From positions 248,001 through 312,000 of the forward strand of contig BTUU01000004.1 of the NCBI GenBank assembly GCA_045863555.1: 64,000 bases of DNA, read 5' to 3'. Shown piece after piece: positions 34,508-44,521 of the stretch. Below the pieces are notes generated by a model, which was given only the letters and a program-made list of their open reading frames with translations, did no database searches and was not told the origin of the DNA. How positions within the stretch are numbered: the stretch's first letter is position 1; each line of letters opens with the position of its first letter. Both the position numbers and the translations under genes were made by a program. This stretch comes from JACRLV01 sp045863555 (GTDB taxonomy: Bacteria; Planctomycetota; Phycisphaerae; UBA1845; Fen-1342).

Positions 34508-36073
34508 TCACCCCGCCAGCGCCAGAATCTGCGACAGCGTCCCGGAGACGAAGTCGAGCACCGTCTGCTTCGGCAGCACACCCAGGACGACGCACAGCAC
34601 GCCCAGCGGCGCCAGGATCCACGTTTCGCGGCGCGTGATGTCCGCCAGGCCCGCCGTTTCTTTGTTCACCGGGCCGAGATAGACGCGGCGGACCATCCAC
34701 AGCACGTACGCCGCCGAGAGGATCGCCCCCGTCGCCGCGAGCACGCCATACGTGAGGTGGTAGTTGCCCGCCTCGCGCAGGACGCGCGAGTCGAACGCAC
34801 CGAAAATCGTGTACACCTCGCCGATGAACCCGCACAGCGCCGGCAGGCCCAGCGACGCAAAGAAGCCGAGCGTGGCCATCGACCCGTACACCGGCATCTT
34901 CAGCCAGATGCCGCCGAAGCGGTCGATCTGCCGGTGGTGCGCTCGGTCGTAAAGCACGCCAACGAGGAAGAAGCACATCGGTGAGGAAATGCCGTGGGCG
35001 ATCATCTGGAACATCGCGCCCTGGAATCCGGCCTCCGTCATCGAGGCGCAGCCCAGCAGGACGTAGCCCATGTGCGAGATCGAGCTGTACGCGACCAGCC
35101 GCTTGAAGTCATCCTGCGCCATCGCGCACAGGGCGCCGTAGATGATGCTGATGACCCCCAGCGCCCCGAGCGACACGGCCAGCGTCTCGCCCGCCGCCGG
35201 GAGAATCGGGTAACAGATGCGGAGGATGCCGTAGCCGCCCATCTTCAGCAGCACGCCGGCAAGGATCATCGAGATCGGCGTCGGGGCTTCGACGTGCGCG
35301 TCGGGCAACCACGTGTGGAACGGCACGACGGGCACCTTGATCGCGAAGCCGATGAAGAGCATCACGAACATCGCCGGCCCGAACGACCAGCCCAGGAACG
35401 TCGCATCCCGGAAGGCCGCCTGGATTTCCTGGTTCCGCGCCAGCTCCAGCAGGTTGAACGTCCGCAGCCCGACCGGGGCGTAGAAGTAGAACGCCAGCAT
35501 CGCGACCAGCATCAGCACCGAGCCGGCCAGCGTATACAGGAAGAACTTGATCGCCGCGTACTCGCGCTTCGGCCCGCCCCAGATGCCGATGAGGAAGAAC
35601 ATCGGCAGCAGCACGACCTCCCAGAAGATGTAGAACAGGAAGAAGTCCAGCGCGCAGAACACGCCCAGCAGGCCCGTCTCCAGCAGCAGCATCAGCGCCA
35701 GGTACCCCTTCAGGCCGCCGCCGCGTTTCCACTCCTCAAAGTTCCAGCTTGCGGCGACCGAGAGCAGGCAGATCAGCGCCGTGAGCACCACCAGCGGCGT
35801 GCTCAGCCCGTCGACGCCCATGAAATACTCGATCTTGAACGCCCCGTCCGTCGACGAGATCCACGTGAACCGCTGCTGAAAGCGGATGTCGCCGTACCCG
35901 GCGCCGGCGTCCCCCGCGCCCGGGCCGAGCAGGAAAAGGCTCAGCGCAAACACGACGATGGAGAAGAACAGCGCCGTCCGTTTCAGCCGCTCCGCCCCGT
36001 CCAGGAAGAACAGGGCGACCGCGCCGATCGTCGGCAGGAACACAATCCAGGAGAGTAGCGAGCTTTCAAACAT
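34508..36073 (-). CDS. nuoM: NADH-quinone oxidoreductase subunit M
   Basis: The 521-residue antiporter-like membrane subunit of complex I has about 14 helices, with 'WLPDAHVEAPTPISMILAG' split by 'VLLKMGGYGILRI', 'AYSSISHMGYVLLG' and 'GLPALCGFIGEVY' in the expected order. Proton channel Glu and Lys residues are in GVDGLSTPLVVLTAL-type and KVPVVPFHTWLPD segments. It starts 2 nt after the nuoL stop. It is the last complex I gene here; nuoN is not downstream. It acts in the cytoplasmic membrane, coupling quinone reduction to proton export. Confidence 0.95.
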   Translation of the reverse strand: MFESSLLSWIVFLPTIGAVALFFLDGAERLKRTALFFSIVVFALSLFLLGPGAGDAGAGYGDIRFQQRFTWISSTDGAFKIEYFMGVDGLSTPLVVLTALICLLSVAASWNFEEWKRGGGLKGYLALMLLLETGLLGVFCALDFFLFYIFWEVVLLPMFFLIGIWGGPKREYAAIKFFLYTLAGSVLMLVAMLAFYFYAPVGLRTFNLLELARNQEIQAAFRDATFLGWSFGPAMFVMLFIGFAIKVPVVPFHTWLPDAHVEAPTPISMILAGVLLKMGGYGILRICYPILPAAGETLAVSLGALGVISIIYGALCAMAQDDFKRLVAYSSISHMGYVLLGCASMTEAGFQGAMFQMIAHGISSPMCFFLVGVLYDRAHHRQIDRFGGIWLKMPVYGSMATLGFFASLGLPALCGFIGEVYTIFGAFDSRVLREAGNYHLTYGVLAATGAILSAAYVLWMVRRVYLGPVNKETAGLADITRRETWILAPLGVLCVVLGVLPKQTVLDFVSGTLSQILALAG

Positions 36074-36075
36074 GG

Positions 36076-38403
<2,328 letters not shown>

Positions 38404-38412
38404 CTGGACCTG

Positions 38413-38724
38413 TTACCCTCGCAGAGAATCGCCCTGGTCCACGTCGATCGTCCCGTGCCGCGCCGCGAATCCGAGAAAGATCGCCAGCGTGATCGCCGCG
38501 CCGGCCGCGGCGAGAACGATGACAAAAACCGCCGCGATCTGGCCGTCGACACCGCCCACGCGGTAACGATCGGCCGCGACGAAGTTGATCAGCGCGGAAT
38601 TCAGAATCAGCTCGACGCCGATGAGAATGCCCACCGCATTCCGCCGCAGCAGCATCACCGCCACGCCCAGCGCGAAGACCAGCGTGGAAAGCACGAGATA
38701 GTGACCCAGTCCGATCGTCAGCAT
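38413..38724 (-). CDS. nuoK: NADH-quinone oxidoreductase subunit K
   Basis: The 103-residue protein has three helices. The conserved membrane Glu of complex I proton transfer is in VGILIGVELILNSALINF, preceded by VMLLRRNA. A second acidic position in the first helix is not obvious. It ends LGFAARHGTIDVDQGDSLRG, a typical NuoK C-terminus. It directly follows nuoJ with no gap (stop and start adjoin) and is 9 nt before nuoL. Confidence 0.93.
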   Translation of the reverse strand: MLTIGLGHYLVLSTLVFALGVAVMLLRRNAVGILIGVELILNSALINFVAADRYRVGGVDGQIAAVFVIVLAAAGAAITLAIFLGFAARHGTIDVDQGDSLRG

Positions 38725-39225
38725 CTATGCACTCCGCGCCGGCCGGGCCAGGTGCGCCGCCCCGATGAGCACGGCGAGCAGCAGCACCGAAATCAGTTCA
38801 AACGGCAGCAGCCACGTTGTCAGCAGCGACTCCCCGATCGTGCGCACACCGGCAACGCCCTCAGCCTGCGTTCCGAGCGACGGCATCGGTGTATTGAAGA
38901 TCGCGTACAGAATCGCACAGACCAGCGCAACGAGTGTCAAACCCACGCCGACGCGCTCATTCCAGCGCGGTGCGAAGGCCGCCCCGCTGCCACGGGCCGT
39001 CAGCATGATTCCAAAGATGATCAGCACGAGCACGCCGCCCGCGTAGACGATGAGCTGCACGGCCGCCAGGAAGTTTGCGGCCAGCAGCACGAAGAGCCCC
39101 GCCACGCCGCCGAGCGCCGCGAGCAGCCCGACGGCCGCCCGGACGATGTTCCCCGCGATCACGCAGGTCAGCGCGCCGCCCAGGATGACTGCGGCAAGTC
39201 CATAAAATGCAACGGTTTCCAGCAT
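38725..39225 (-). CDS. nuoJ: NADH-quinone oxidoreductase subunit J
   Basis: The 166-residue protein has five helices: AVILGGALTCVIAGNIVRAA, LAALGGVAGLFVLLAANFLA, AVQLIVYAGGVLVLIIFGIML (split), GLTLVALVCAILYAIF and the last helix LPFELISVLLLAVLIGA. The 'VQLIVYAGGVLVLIIFGIM' helix is the family signature. It lies 7 nt after nuoH; nuoI, which normally separates H and J, is missing. It adjoins nuoK. Confidence 0.93.
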   Translation of the reverse strand: MLETVAFYGLAAVILGGALTCVIAGNIVRAAVGLLAALGGVAGLFVLLAANFLAAVQLIVYAGGVLVLIIFGIMLTARGSGAAFAPRWNERVGVGLTLVALVCAILYAIFNTPMPSLGTQAEGVAGVRTIGESLLTTWLLPFELISVLLLAVLIGAAHLARPARSA

Positions 39226-39232
39226 TGCTCGT

Positions 39233-40780
39233 TCAAGCCCCGCGCAGCGGGCGGTCGACGGCCAGCTTGCCGACGATTTCGCGTCCGCGAAGGTACCCCA
39301 ACACCAGCGTAGCGACCGCAGCGATCACACAAGCAAGACCCAGACCACCCAGGATGATCCGCGATGCCCACGCGAGAATCGAAGGCTCGGCCCGCGTTCC
39401 GACCGCGAGTTCCCAGACGGCCGACAGCAGCAGGATCACGATCGTCAGCGGCAGCATCACCTGGAGCCCCGCGTAGAGCACCTGGTCGATGCGCAGCCGC
39501 GGCAGCGTCCAGCGCAGCCACATGTGCGTGAAGATGAGCAGCACGCACTTGAGCATGAACCACAGCGGCCCGGTGAAGATTACGCCGGCCGCGATCGCGA
39601 TTAGCGGCGAGCGATCCGTCTCCCACGACTTGGGCATCAGCCCTGCCCACGGCGAATCCCACCCGCCGAGGAAGAGCATGACCATCACCGCGGAGACCAC
39701 GAACATCGCCGCGTACTCGGCGAAGAAGAAGATCGACCAGCGGTATCCGCTGTACTCCGTGTGAAAACCGGCCACCAGCTCGCTCTCCGCCTCGGGCAGG
39801 TCGAACGGGGCCCGCTTGCACGAGGCCAGCGAGGCGATGAAGTAGATCAGCGCCGCCGAGAACGCCCACGGGCTGTGAAACACGAGCCAGTTGAACCAGC
39901 CGCCCGCCTGCGCCTCCGCGTAATCATGGAACCGCAGCGAGCCGACGATCATGATCGGCACGAGCAGCGCGAGCCCCATCGGGATCTCATAGCTGACCAC
40001 CTGGCACGCCTCGCGTAATGCCCCGAACACGCTCCACTTGTTGTTGCTCGCCCAGCCGCCCAGCAGCACGCCGATGATGTCGACCGCCAGCAGCGCCAGG
40101 ACGATCAGCAGCCCCGCGTCGAAATCGCGAAAGATCCAGTAGAACCCGAAGGGCACCGCGATCAGCGCCGCCAGCGCCGGCACAAACGAAAGATAGGGCG
40201 CGAGGCGGAACAGGAACTTGTCCGCGCTGTCGGGGATAAGGTCTTCCTTCGCGACGAGCTTCAACCCGTCGGCGAATGTCTGCGCCCAGCCGTTCCACCC
40301 GCCGACGCGCATCGGCCCGAGCCGCGATTGCAGAAACGCCGAGACCTTTCGCTCGCCCCAGATCGAATAGACCGCGACGACGCTGACGAGCCCGAGGATG
40401 CCCACGATCGCGAACAGGTCGCGCACCAGCGACGCCTGCATCAGCCACACCAGCGCCACCGGCGACGCGACTCCCGCGGGCAGATGCTTTCCGATCATCT
40501 CGAACGTCAGCGAATCCGTCGCCGGCAGCCCCGCCGCCGCCATCGCCGACCGCACATCATGCACGGCCCGGCACGCATCCGAGACGATCCACGCCCCGAA
40601 GCAGATCGCCACGGTAACGACCAGCGCAATCACCCCCGGCAACCGCACCACGATCGGCTTCGCAACGCGATACAGCCCGACCGCAAGGCCGGCGATCAGC
40701 CCGTTCAGGCCGGTAAACCGCCCGGCCGGCCGGGGTTCCCAGGGGACGAAAGGTGCGGTTCGTGGATAGTCGCTGTTCAT
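39233..40780 (-). CDS. nuoH: NADH-quinone oxidoreductase subunit H, N-terminally extended
   Basis: About 515 residues, against 320-420 for most NuoH. The core is standard: SIWGERKVSAFLQSRLGPMR, DGLKLVAKEDLIPDSADK, ASNNKWSVFGALREACQVVS, YEIPMGLALL, and APFDLPEAESELVAGFHTEY, forming the quinone-tunnel entrance. The extra N-terminal 120 residues contain one or two added helices (VIALVVTVAICFGAWIV) and a soluble segment. The start is put at ATG 40780 (MNSDYPRTAP); an in-frame ATG at 40813 adds eleven residues. It heads the nuoH-J-K-L-M run; nuoA-G are not in the window. Confidence 0.95.
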   Translation of the reverse strand: MNSDYPRTAPFVPWEPRPAGRFTGLNGLIAGLAVGLYRVAKPIVVRLPGVIALVVTVAICFGAWIVSDACRAVHDVRSAMAAAGLPATDSLTFEMIGKHLPAGVASPVALVWLMQASLVRDLFAIVGILGLVSVVAVYSIWGERKVSAFLQSRLGPMRVGGWNGWAQTFADGLKLVAKEDLIPDSADKFLFRLAPYLSFVPALAALIAVPFGFYWIFRDFDAGLLIVLALLAVDIIGVLLGGWASNNKWSVFGALREACQVVSYEIPMGLALLVPIMIVGSLRFHDYAEAQAGGWFNWLVFHSPWAFSAALIYFIASLASCKRAPFDLPEAESELVAGFHTEYSGYRWSIFFFAEYAAMFVVSAVMVMLFLGGWDSPWAGLMPKSWETDRSPLIAIAAGVIFTGPLWFMLKCVLLIFTHMWLRWTLPRLRIDQVLYAGLQVMLPLTIVILLLSAVWELAVGTRAEPSILAWASRIILGGLGLACVIAAVATLVLGYLRGREIVGKLAVDRPLRGA

Positions 40781-40819
40781 CGCTGGTAGCCCGTGTGCGC
40801 CAAATTCCACCACTGGGCG

Positions 40820-41449
40820 TCAACGATACTGAAAATCGATGACTCCCGAGGCTCGAACGTCGATGCGCGAAGTCCCGCCGCTCGGCGCGATCTCCGCCAT
40901 ATCCGCCAGCAGGTCCGCCGATAGTCCAAGGTCGGCCGCCTCCGGCCAGCGCTCCAGCAGCCGCAGCAACCCGGCCGCGACGAGGCGATGGGCCTCCATG
41001 GCCAGCTTTTCGCCCCGGTAGTCGACGAGCGACCGCACGAGCGATCGCAGGACATCCGCCGGCCCCGCCTCGGCCGCGCCATAGAGGACGGGATCGACGG
41101 AGCCGTAAAGCTCATAGGTCGTCGACCCCAATAGGCCGCTGCTGCGCTGCACGCGGCGTACCCGGACCTTTCCGGCGAGCCGGCGGTCGTCGCTGAGGAC
41201 GAGCAGGATCGATTCGACCTTCCCGCCGGCCGATTTCTTGAGCTGACAGAGCCCGACGGCCGTCCGCCGCGATTCGGACGCGGGAAGCATCCGTTCGTAC
41301 TTCGAAGGCGGTTCGCCAAGGTTGAGCCGGTCATAGGTCAGCTTTGCGCAGCCGCTGCCGGCCAGCGCCACTGCCAGCAGCACGAATCCCGCGGCCCGGC
41401 CGCCAGAGCGAACCATCGCGCGCGGTAAACCCCGTCGTCCAAAGTGCAT
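40820..41449 (-). CDS. Probable lipoprotein of unknown function
   Basis: The 209-residue protein has an N-terminus of the Arg-rich then hydrophobic type (RAAGFVLLAVALAGSGCAKL), compatible with a lipoprotein or ordinary export signal, although the lipobox is imperfect. The rest is soluble with 'DRLNLGEPPSKYERMLP', a basic strand 'GKVRVRRVQRSSG', and a helical C-terminal half (LGLSADLLADMAEIAPSGGT). I recognise no family. ATG 41449 is chosen because the upstream ATG at 41488 adds a polar lead. It lies 39 nt upstream of nuoH on the same strand and might be co-transcribed with it. Confidence 0.62.
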   Translation of the reverse strand: MHFGRRGLPRAMVRSGGRAAGFVLLAVALAGSGCAKLTYDRLNLGEPPSKYERMLPASESRRTAVGLCQLKKSAGGKVESILLVLSDDRRLAGKVRVRRVQRSSGLLGSTTYELYGSVDPVLYGAAEAGPADVLRSLVRSLVDYRGEKLAMEAHRLVAAGLLRLLERWPEAADLGLSADLLADMAEIAPSGGTSRIDVRASGVIDFQYR

Positions 41450-41595
41450 GGCCGCATCTTGGACGCAAGGCCGATCAATCGCAAGCAAGCGGCGTGCCGG
41501 ATCGGCGGGGCCGTTTCGGGAATCGTGTCGCGATAAGGGGCCCGCGGCTTAATGCGATCCGAATGGAAGCAGCGTGAGCAGTGTTCCCCAGTCGG

Positions 41596-41907
41596 CTACG
41601 CGTCTTCCTCGAGCGCCTTCGTCAGATCGCGCGCCCCATGAATCACGCGAATGATCTGAACGGGATCGGTATCGAGCCGATAGATGACCAGGTATGAGAA
41701 TACGACATGCACGCGAAGCGATTCATCCGCCAGATCGTCCCGGACGTGGCCCACGAGGTTCGGTTGGGCGCTAATTCTTCTGAACCCGTCCAGCAATTTG
41801 CCGCGAACATGTTCCGCCCGAGCAGGCCCGCTGTTTTCCATCACGTACGTAAGGATGGCGTTGATGTCACGGCCGGCGGACGGCGTGAGCAGGAAGAAGC
41901 GGCTCAT
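41596..41907 (-). CDS. ParE/RelE-type toxin
   Basis: The 103-residue protein has the ParE-like order: FFLLTPSAGRDINAILTYVM at the N-terminus, then 'HVRGKLLDGFRRISAQP', 'DLADESLRVHVVFSYLVIYR' (central sheet) and 'IIRVIHGARDLTKAL' (last strand and basic residues). Relatives inhibit gyrase (ParE) or cut mRNA on the ribosome (RelE); which applies is not clear, but the sequence is closer to ParE. The ATG overlaps the antitoxin stop (ATGA), so toxin translation depends on the antitoxin. An upstream in-frame ATG inside the antitoxin gene is not used in my call. Confidence 0.82.
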   Translation of the reverse strand: MSRFFLLTPSAGRDINAILTYVMENSGPARAEHVRGKLLDGFRRISAQPNLVGHVRDDLADESLRVHVVFSYLVIYRLDTDPVQIIRVIHGARDLTKALEEDA

Positions 41908-42284
41908 GCCTTTCGATTCACACGAGTCCTGACGCGCTTCGGAGCCGCCGCATCCTCGATCCGCTTTTGCCAAGCGGCAAAAAACGCTTCGCCATCCACC
42001 AGATCGCCGCGCCGCGCCTCATCAAGACCCTCGCGAACTTTCGCGCGAATCGTCTCGCGCGCCCGTCGGAACCACTCAGCCGGAAGGCTCGCCTCTTCGT
42101 CCGGCGTGAGCCCCTCAACGAGCCATTTGTCGAGCAGCCGGACTTCTTCTTCCCGTTGCAGCAGCCGCAACCCGTCGCGAACGACTTCGCTCGCGGAGGC
42201 GTAGCGGCCGGACTTGACCAATCGGGCGATCAAGTCGTCCTGTTCGTCGGTGAGCGCGACATTTCGGCCGTTTTTTGCGGGCAT
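41904..42284 (-). CDS. ParD-like ribbon-helix-helix antitoxin
   Basis: The 126-residue protein begins with a ribbon-helix-helix DNA-binding domain: NVALTDEQDDLIARLVKSGR then YASASEVVRDGLRLLQREEE, the usual ParD layout of strand, helix A and helix B. A long acidic and then basic C-terminal region (DKWLVEGLTPDEEASLPAEW, then KREG/RR-rich helices) probably wraps the toxin and is longer than the usual 80-90 residues. It presumably represses its own promoter, which should lie in 42285-42330. The ATG at 42284 matches the domain start; an in-frame ATG at 42329 is unlikely. Confidence 0.82.
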   Translation of the reverse strand: MPAKNGRNVALTDEQDDLIARLVKSGRYASASEVVRDGLRLLQREEEVRLLDKWLVEGLTPDEEASLPAEWFRRARETIRAKVREGLDEARRGDLVDGEAFFAAWQKRIEDAAAPKRVRTRVNRKA

Positions 42285-42312
42285 ATCCAGAGGATAGCAA
42301 TTCAGCAGGCGG

Positions 42313-42331
42313 GTGTCAATGTTGGCCACCC
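42313..42331 (+). repeat. Direct repeat GTGTCAATGTTGGCCACCC, copy 1
   Basis: It matches GTGTCAAAGTTGGCCACCC at 43335-43353 with one difference, same orientation, about 1.02 kb apart. The motif resembles the repeated ends of some insertion sequences (from memory, IS21-like), but no transposase is present. It sits 29 nt upstream of the antitoxin start. Confidence 0.5.
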
Positions 42332-42446
42332 TCCGCCACCGGTTTCATGCGGCACAGGAATAACCACGTCTCACGCCGAACGCCAGGACAATTACCGGCG
42401 GATGACATCGCGACGGCTGTGGCGTCGCGATGCGGATGCGCTCAGA

Positions 42447-42474
42447 CATGCCGACGCGAACGGCCGTCGGCATG
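42447..42474. repeat. Short derivative of the MITE-like element (end hairpin)
   Basis: CATGCCGAC (42447-42455) pairs with GTCGGCATG (42466-42474); the right arm continues GCACCC, exactly the outer end of copies A and B (GTCGGCATGGCACCC). Just upstream, TCGCGATGCGG also occurs in copy B. It is probably a deleted or minimal form of the element. Confidence 0.5.
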
Positions 42475-42627
42475 GCACCCGGCACTGTCCCCCTTCCCCC
42501 CCGGAGCACGTCGTTTCGTCCACGCGTCCCGCGGGCTCGTCTGTACGCTCAAACGGACCAACGGCCCTTCCTGATAAGATGCAGTAATGGTGGTCGAATT
42601 CCCTAAGGCATGGGCGGGAGAAGACCG

Positions 42628-43014
42628 ATGGTGCTCCTAATTCTTGCGATCGCAATCATCGTTGTGGTAGGCGTGGTGGCCGCAAAGGCGCCCGGACCGA
42701 TTCGTGTTGTCGTCGCCATCGGCGCGATTGTCGTTGTCGCCATACTTAGTTTCAACCAGGGTGTCGCATACAAGTCCGTCCTGTTCTATAGCTCATACGT
42801 GTACTGGATTCGAGAGTACTCGACCCATTTGACGCACTTGGCTGATCAGGACGACTGTGAGCAGCTCAGGCGAACCGTCCGGCGATTCGACGAGCGCATG
42901 AAGGACGAGCCGGACAACGCCGCCAACCTGGAGGACACGATGCACGAACTGCTCAAGGTTGGTCGATACTACGAGGATAAGAACACTTCCAAGCCCTCGC
43001 CCTCGATTCCGTAA
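42628..43014 (+). CDS. Small two-helix membrane protein
   Basis: The 128-residue protein starts with two adjacent membrane helices (VLLILAIAIIVVVGVVAA and IRVVVAIGAIVVVAILSF), followed by a soluble, charged helical domain (YVYWIREYSTHLTHLADQDD, CEQLRRTVRRFDERMKDEPD) with coiled-coil character and an acidic 'NLEDTMHELLKV' segment. Base use is noticeably less GC-rich than in neighbours, hinting at acquisition. The ATG at 42628 is preferred (GGGAGA about 8 nt upstream) over 42610. It lies between the two direct-repeat motifs. Confidence 0.6.
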   Translation: MVLLILAIAIIVVVGVVAAKAPGPIRVVVAIGAIVVVAILSFNQGVAYKSVLFYSSYVYWIREYSTHLTHLADQDDCEQLRRTVRRFDERMKDEPDNAANLEDTMHELLKVGRYYEDKNTSKPSPSIP

Positions 43015-43033
43015 GAGTAACGTAGTAACGTCG

Positions 43034-43095
43034 GATGCATCCCTTGATGCACCATCTTTGGGTGCGAATCACGGGTGGTGCATCAGGGATGCACC
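43034..43095. repeat. Paired palindromes built on GGTGCATC/GATGCACC
   Basis: The left unit GATGCATC-cctt-GATGCACC and the right unit GGTGCATC-agg-GATGCACC each form a hairpin, and the two units are also inverted copies of each other (arms 43034-43053 and 43076-43095). So either two small hairpins or one long stem is possible. Located just after the small membrane gene, it could act as a transcription end signal or be a dispersed palindromic repeat. Confidence 0.6.
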
Positions 43096-43334
43096 CCTAT
43101 TTAGCCTCCGCGGCCCAACTCGCGCTCAATACTCCCACGGCCCCGGCACCCAGCGAAACGCGTCGCCGTCGACCGCCACATGGCAGACAGGACGGCAGCG
43201 ACAGGTGCGTGGCCACCAGCGACTCGCGGTTCGCCACCAACTCCCGCAAAAGTGCGACGCGCACGCGGGCCGCCTCCTCGGCGTAAGCATGCTCACGCTG
43301 AGTACAGCGAGAGCATGCCACGCAAGCGGTCAGT

Positions 43335-43353
43335 GTGTCAAAGTTGGCCACCC
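43335..43353 (+). repeat. Direct repeat GTGTCAAAGTTGGCCACCC, copy 2
   Basis: This is the partner of 42313-42331, with one mismatch. It lies 23 nt beyond the 3' end of the ABC-2 permease gene. The two copies bracket the small membrane gene, the palindromes and the short MITE-like hairpin. Confidence 0.5.
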
Positions 43354-43375
43354 CCCATGCCATGTTCATCCGTCG

Positions 43376-44521
43376 TCAATCCAGCTGTTTCTGGAACCGC
43401 GCCACCGCCAGCGTCAGCACCACGATGCAGCACGCCGCCAATCCCGCGATATGCGGCAGCAAATCCGCGAAATCTGCCGAGCGCAGGATGATCCCCCGCA
43501 GGATTTCGAGGAAGTACGTCACCGGGATCGCGAACGTGATCCAGTAGATGGGCGTCGGCATCGACTCGCGCGGGAACATGAACCCGCTCAGCAGGATCGA
43601 CGGCAGCATGATGATGAACGCCACCTGCATCGCGTGGAGCTGCGTCCGCGCCAGCGTCGACACCAGCAGCCCCAGCCCCAGCGCCGTCACCAGGAACAGC
43701 AGGCACAGCGCCAGCAGCAGCACCAGGCTCCCCTGGATCGGCACGCCGAAGACCCAGACCATCACGTTCAGCACGATCAGCGTCTCGAAGAAGCCCAGAA
43801 TCGCGTACGGAACCAGCTTGCCCAGCAGCAGCCCCAGCCGCCCCACCGGCGTCACGAAAAGCTGCTCCAGCGTCCCCAGCTCGCGCTCACGGACGATCGT
43901 GAACGCCGTCAGGAACAGCGTCACGAGCTGCATGATGATCCCCACGAGCGCCGGCACGAAGAAATGCGCGCTCTTCAGGTCGGGGTTGAACAACAGCCGC
44001 GAGCGAATCTGCACCGGCATCGCCCACTGCCCCCACGCATCCCGCGCCGCCGCCGCCTGGAGCGCCTCCGCGTACGGCCGGCCGATCGCCAGCGACTCGC
44101 TGATCCCCAGCAGCGCCGCCGTGTTCAGCGCCGACCGCGCCGCCTGCGAATCGCTCCCGTCGATCAGCACCTGCACTGTCGCCTGCTCGCGGCCGCGCAG
44201 GTTGTTGGTAAAGTCCGCGGGTATGACCAGCCCCACCTTCACCCGCCCGGCGCTCAGGGCATGCCGCAGCGACTCGAAATCCGCGACGTGCTCCACGACA
44301 CGAAACGTCCGCGAGTTCTCGAACGCCTCGACGAGCGTCTGGCTGTCCACGCGGCCGTCGAGATTCAGCACAGCCGTGCGGATGAACTCGACCTTCGTGT
44401 CGATCGCATAACCGAATATCGTCAGTTGAAGCACGGGAATCAGAAACGCAAAGAAAAGCGTCCCCCGCTCCCGCCGGATGTGCGAGAACTCCTTGAGCAG
44501 GATGGCGAGGAAACCGTTCAC
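43376..44521 (-). CDS. ABC-2 type transporter permease
   Basis: The 381-residue permease has a YhhJ/YbhR-like layout. The first helix follows a basic N-terminus (RRERGTLFFAFLIPVLQLTI), then a large extracytoplasmic domain of about 150 residues, then five helices in the C-terminal half (IIMQLVTLFLTAFTIVRERE, LGTLEQLFVTPVGRLGLLLG, LVLLLALCLLFLVTALGLGL, MLPSILLSGFMFPRESMP). The start is GTG at 44521, overlapping the ATPase stop (GTGA); the frame extends upstream only as an antisense-like artefact. It forms an exporter with the ATPase and HlyD-type gene, all overlapping by 4 nt. Confidence 0.9.
   Translation of the reverse strand: MNGFLAILLKEFSHIRRERGTLFFAFLIPVLQLTIFGYAIDTKVEFIRTAVLNLDGRVDSQTLVEAFENSRTFRVVEHVADFESLRHALSAGRVKVGLVIPADFTNNLRGREQATVQVLIDGSDSQAARSALNTAALLGISESLAIGRPYAEALQAAAARDAWGQWAMPVQIRSRLLFNPDLKSAHFFVPALVGIIMQLVTLFLTAFTIVRERELGTLEQLFVTPVGRLGLLLGKLVPYAILGFFETLIVLNVMVWVFGVPIQGSLVLLLALCLLFLVTALGLGLLVSTLARTQLHAMQVAFIIMLPSILLSGFMFPRESMPTPIYWITFAIPVTYFLEILRGIILRSADFADLLPHIAGLAACCIVVLTLAVARFQKQLD

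Larger units (their letters stand above)
42285..42627. other. Gene-free region with repeat fragments upstream of the toxin-antitoxin pair
   Basis: It contains the toxin-antitoxin promoter region, a 19-nt motif (42313-42331) repeated at 43335-43353, and a hairpin related to the MITE-like element (42447-42474). No coding frame is convincing. The ribosome site of the next gene (GGGAGA) is at its right end. Confidence 0.5.
43015..43375. other. 361-nt region with hairpins and a weak minus-strand frame
   Basis: It begins with a pair of GATGCATC/GGTGCATC palindromes (43034-43095) and ends with the second direct-repeat motif (43335-43353). A minus-strand frame, 43097-43369 (90 codons, helix-like EEAARVRVALLRELVANRES), may be a relic, but has no ribosome site. 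Confidence 0.45.

Noticed and set aside
34367..34984. Plus-strand frame starting GTG with CEQCGRQLG
   Set aside because: It runs without stop deep into nuoM in antisense and loses all resemblance to protein after about 30 codons.
43097..43369. A 90-codon minus-strand frame with helix-like sequence
   Set aside because: No ribosome site, Cys-rich lead and overlap with the direct-repeat motif; kept only as a remark in the region entry.
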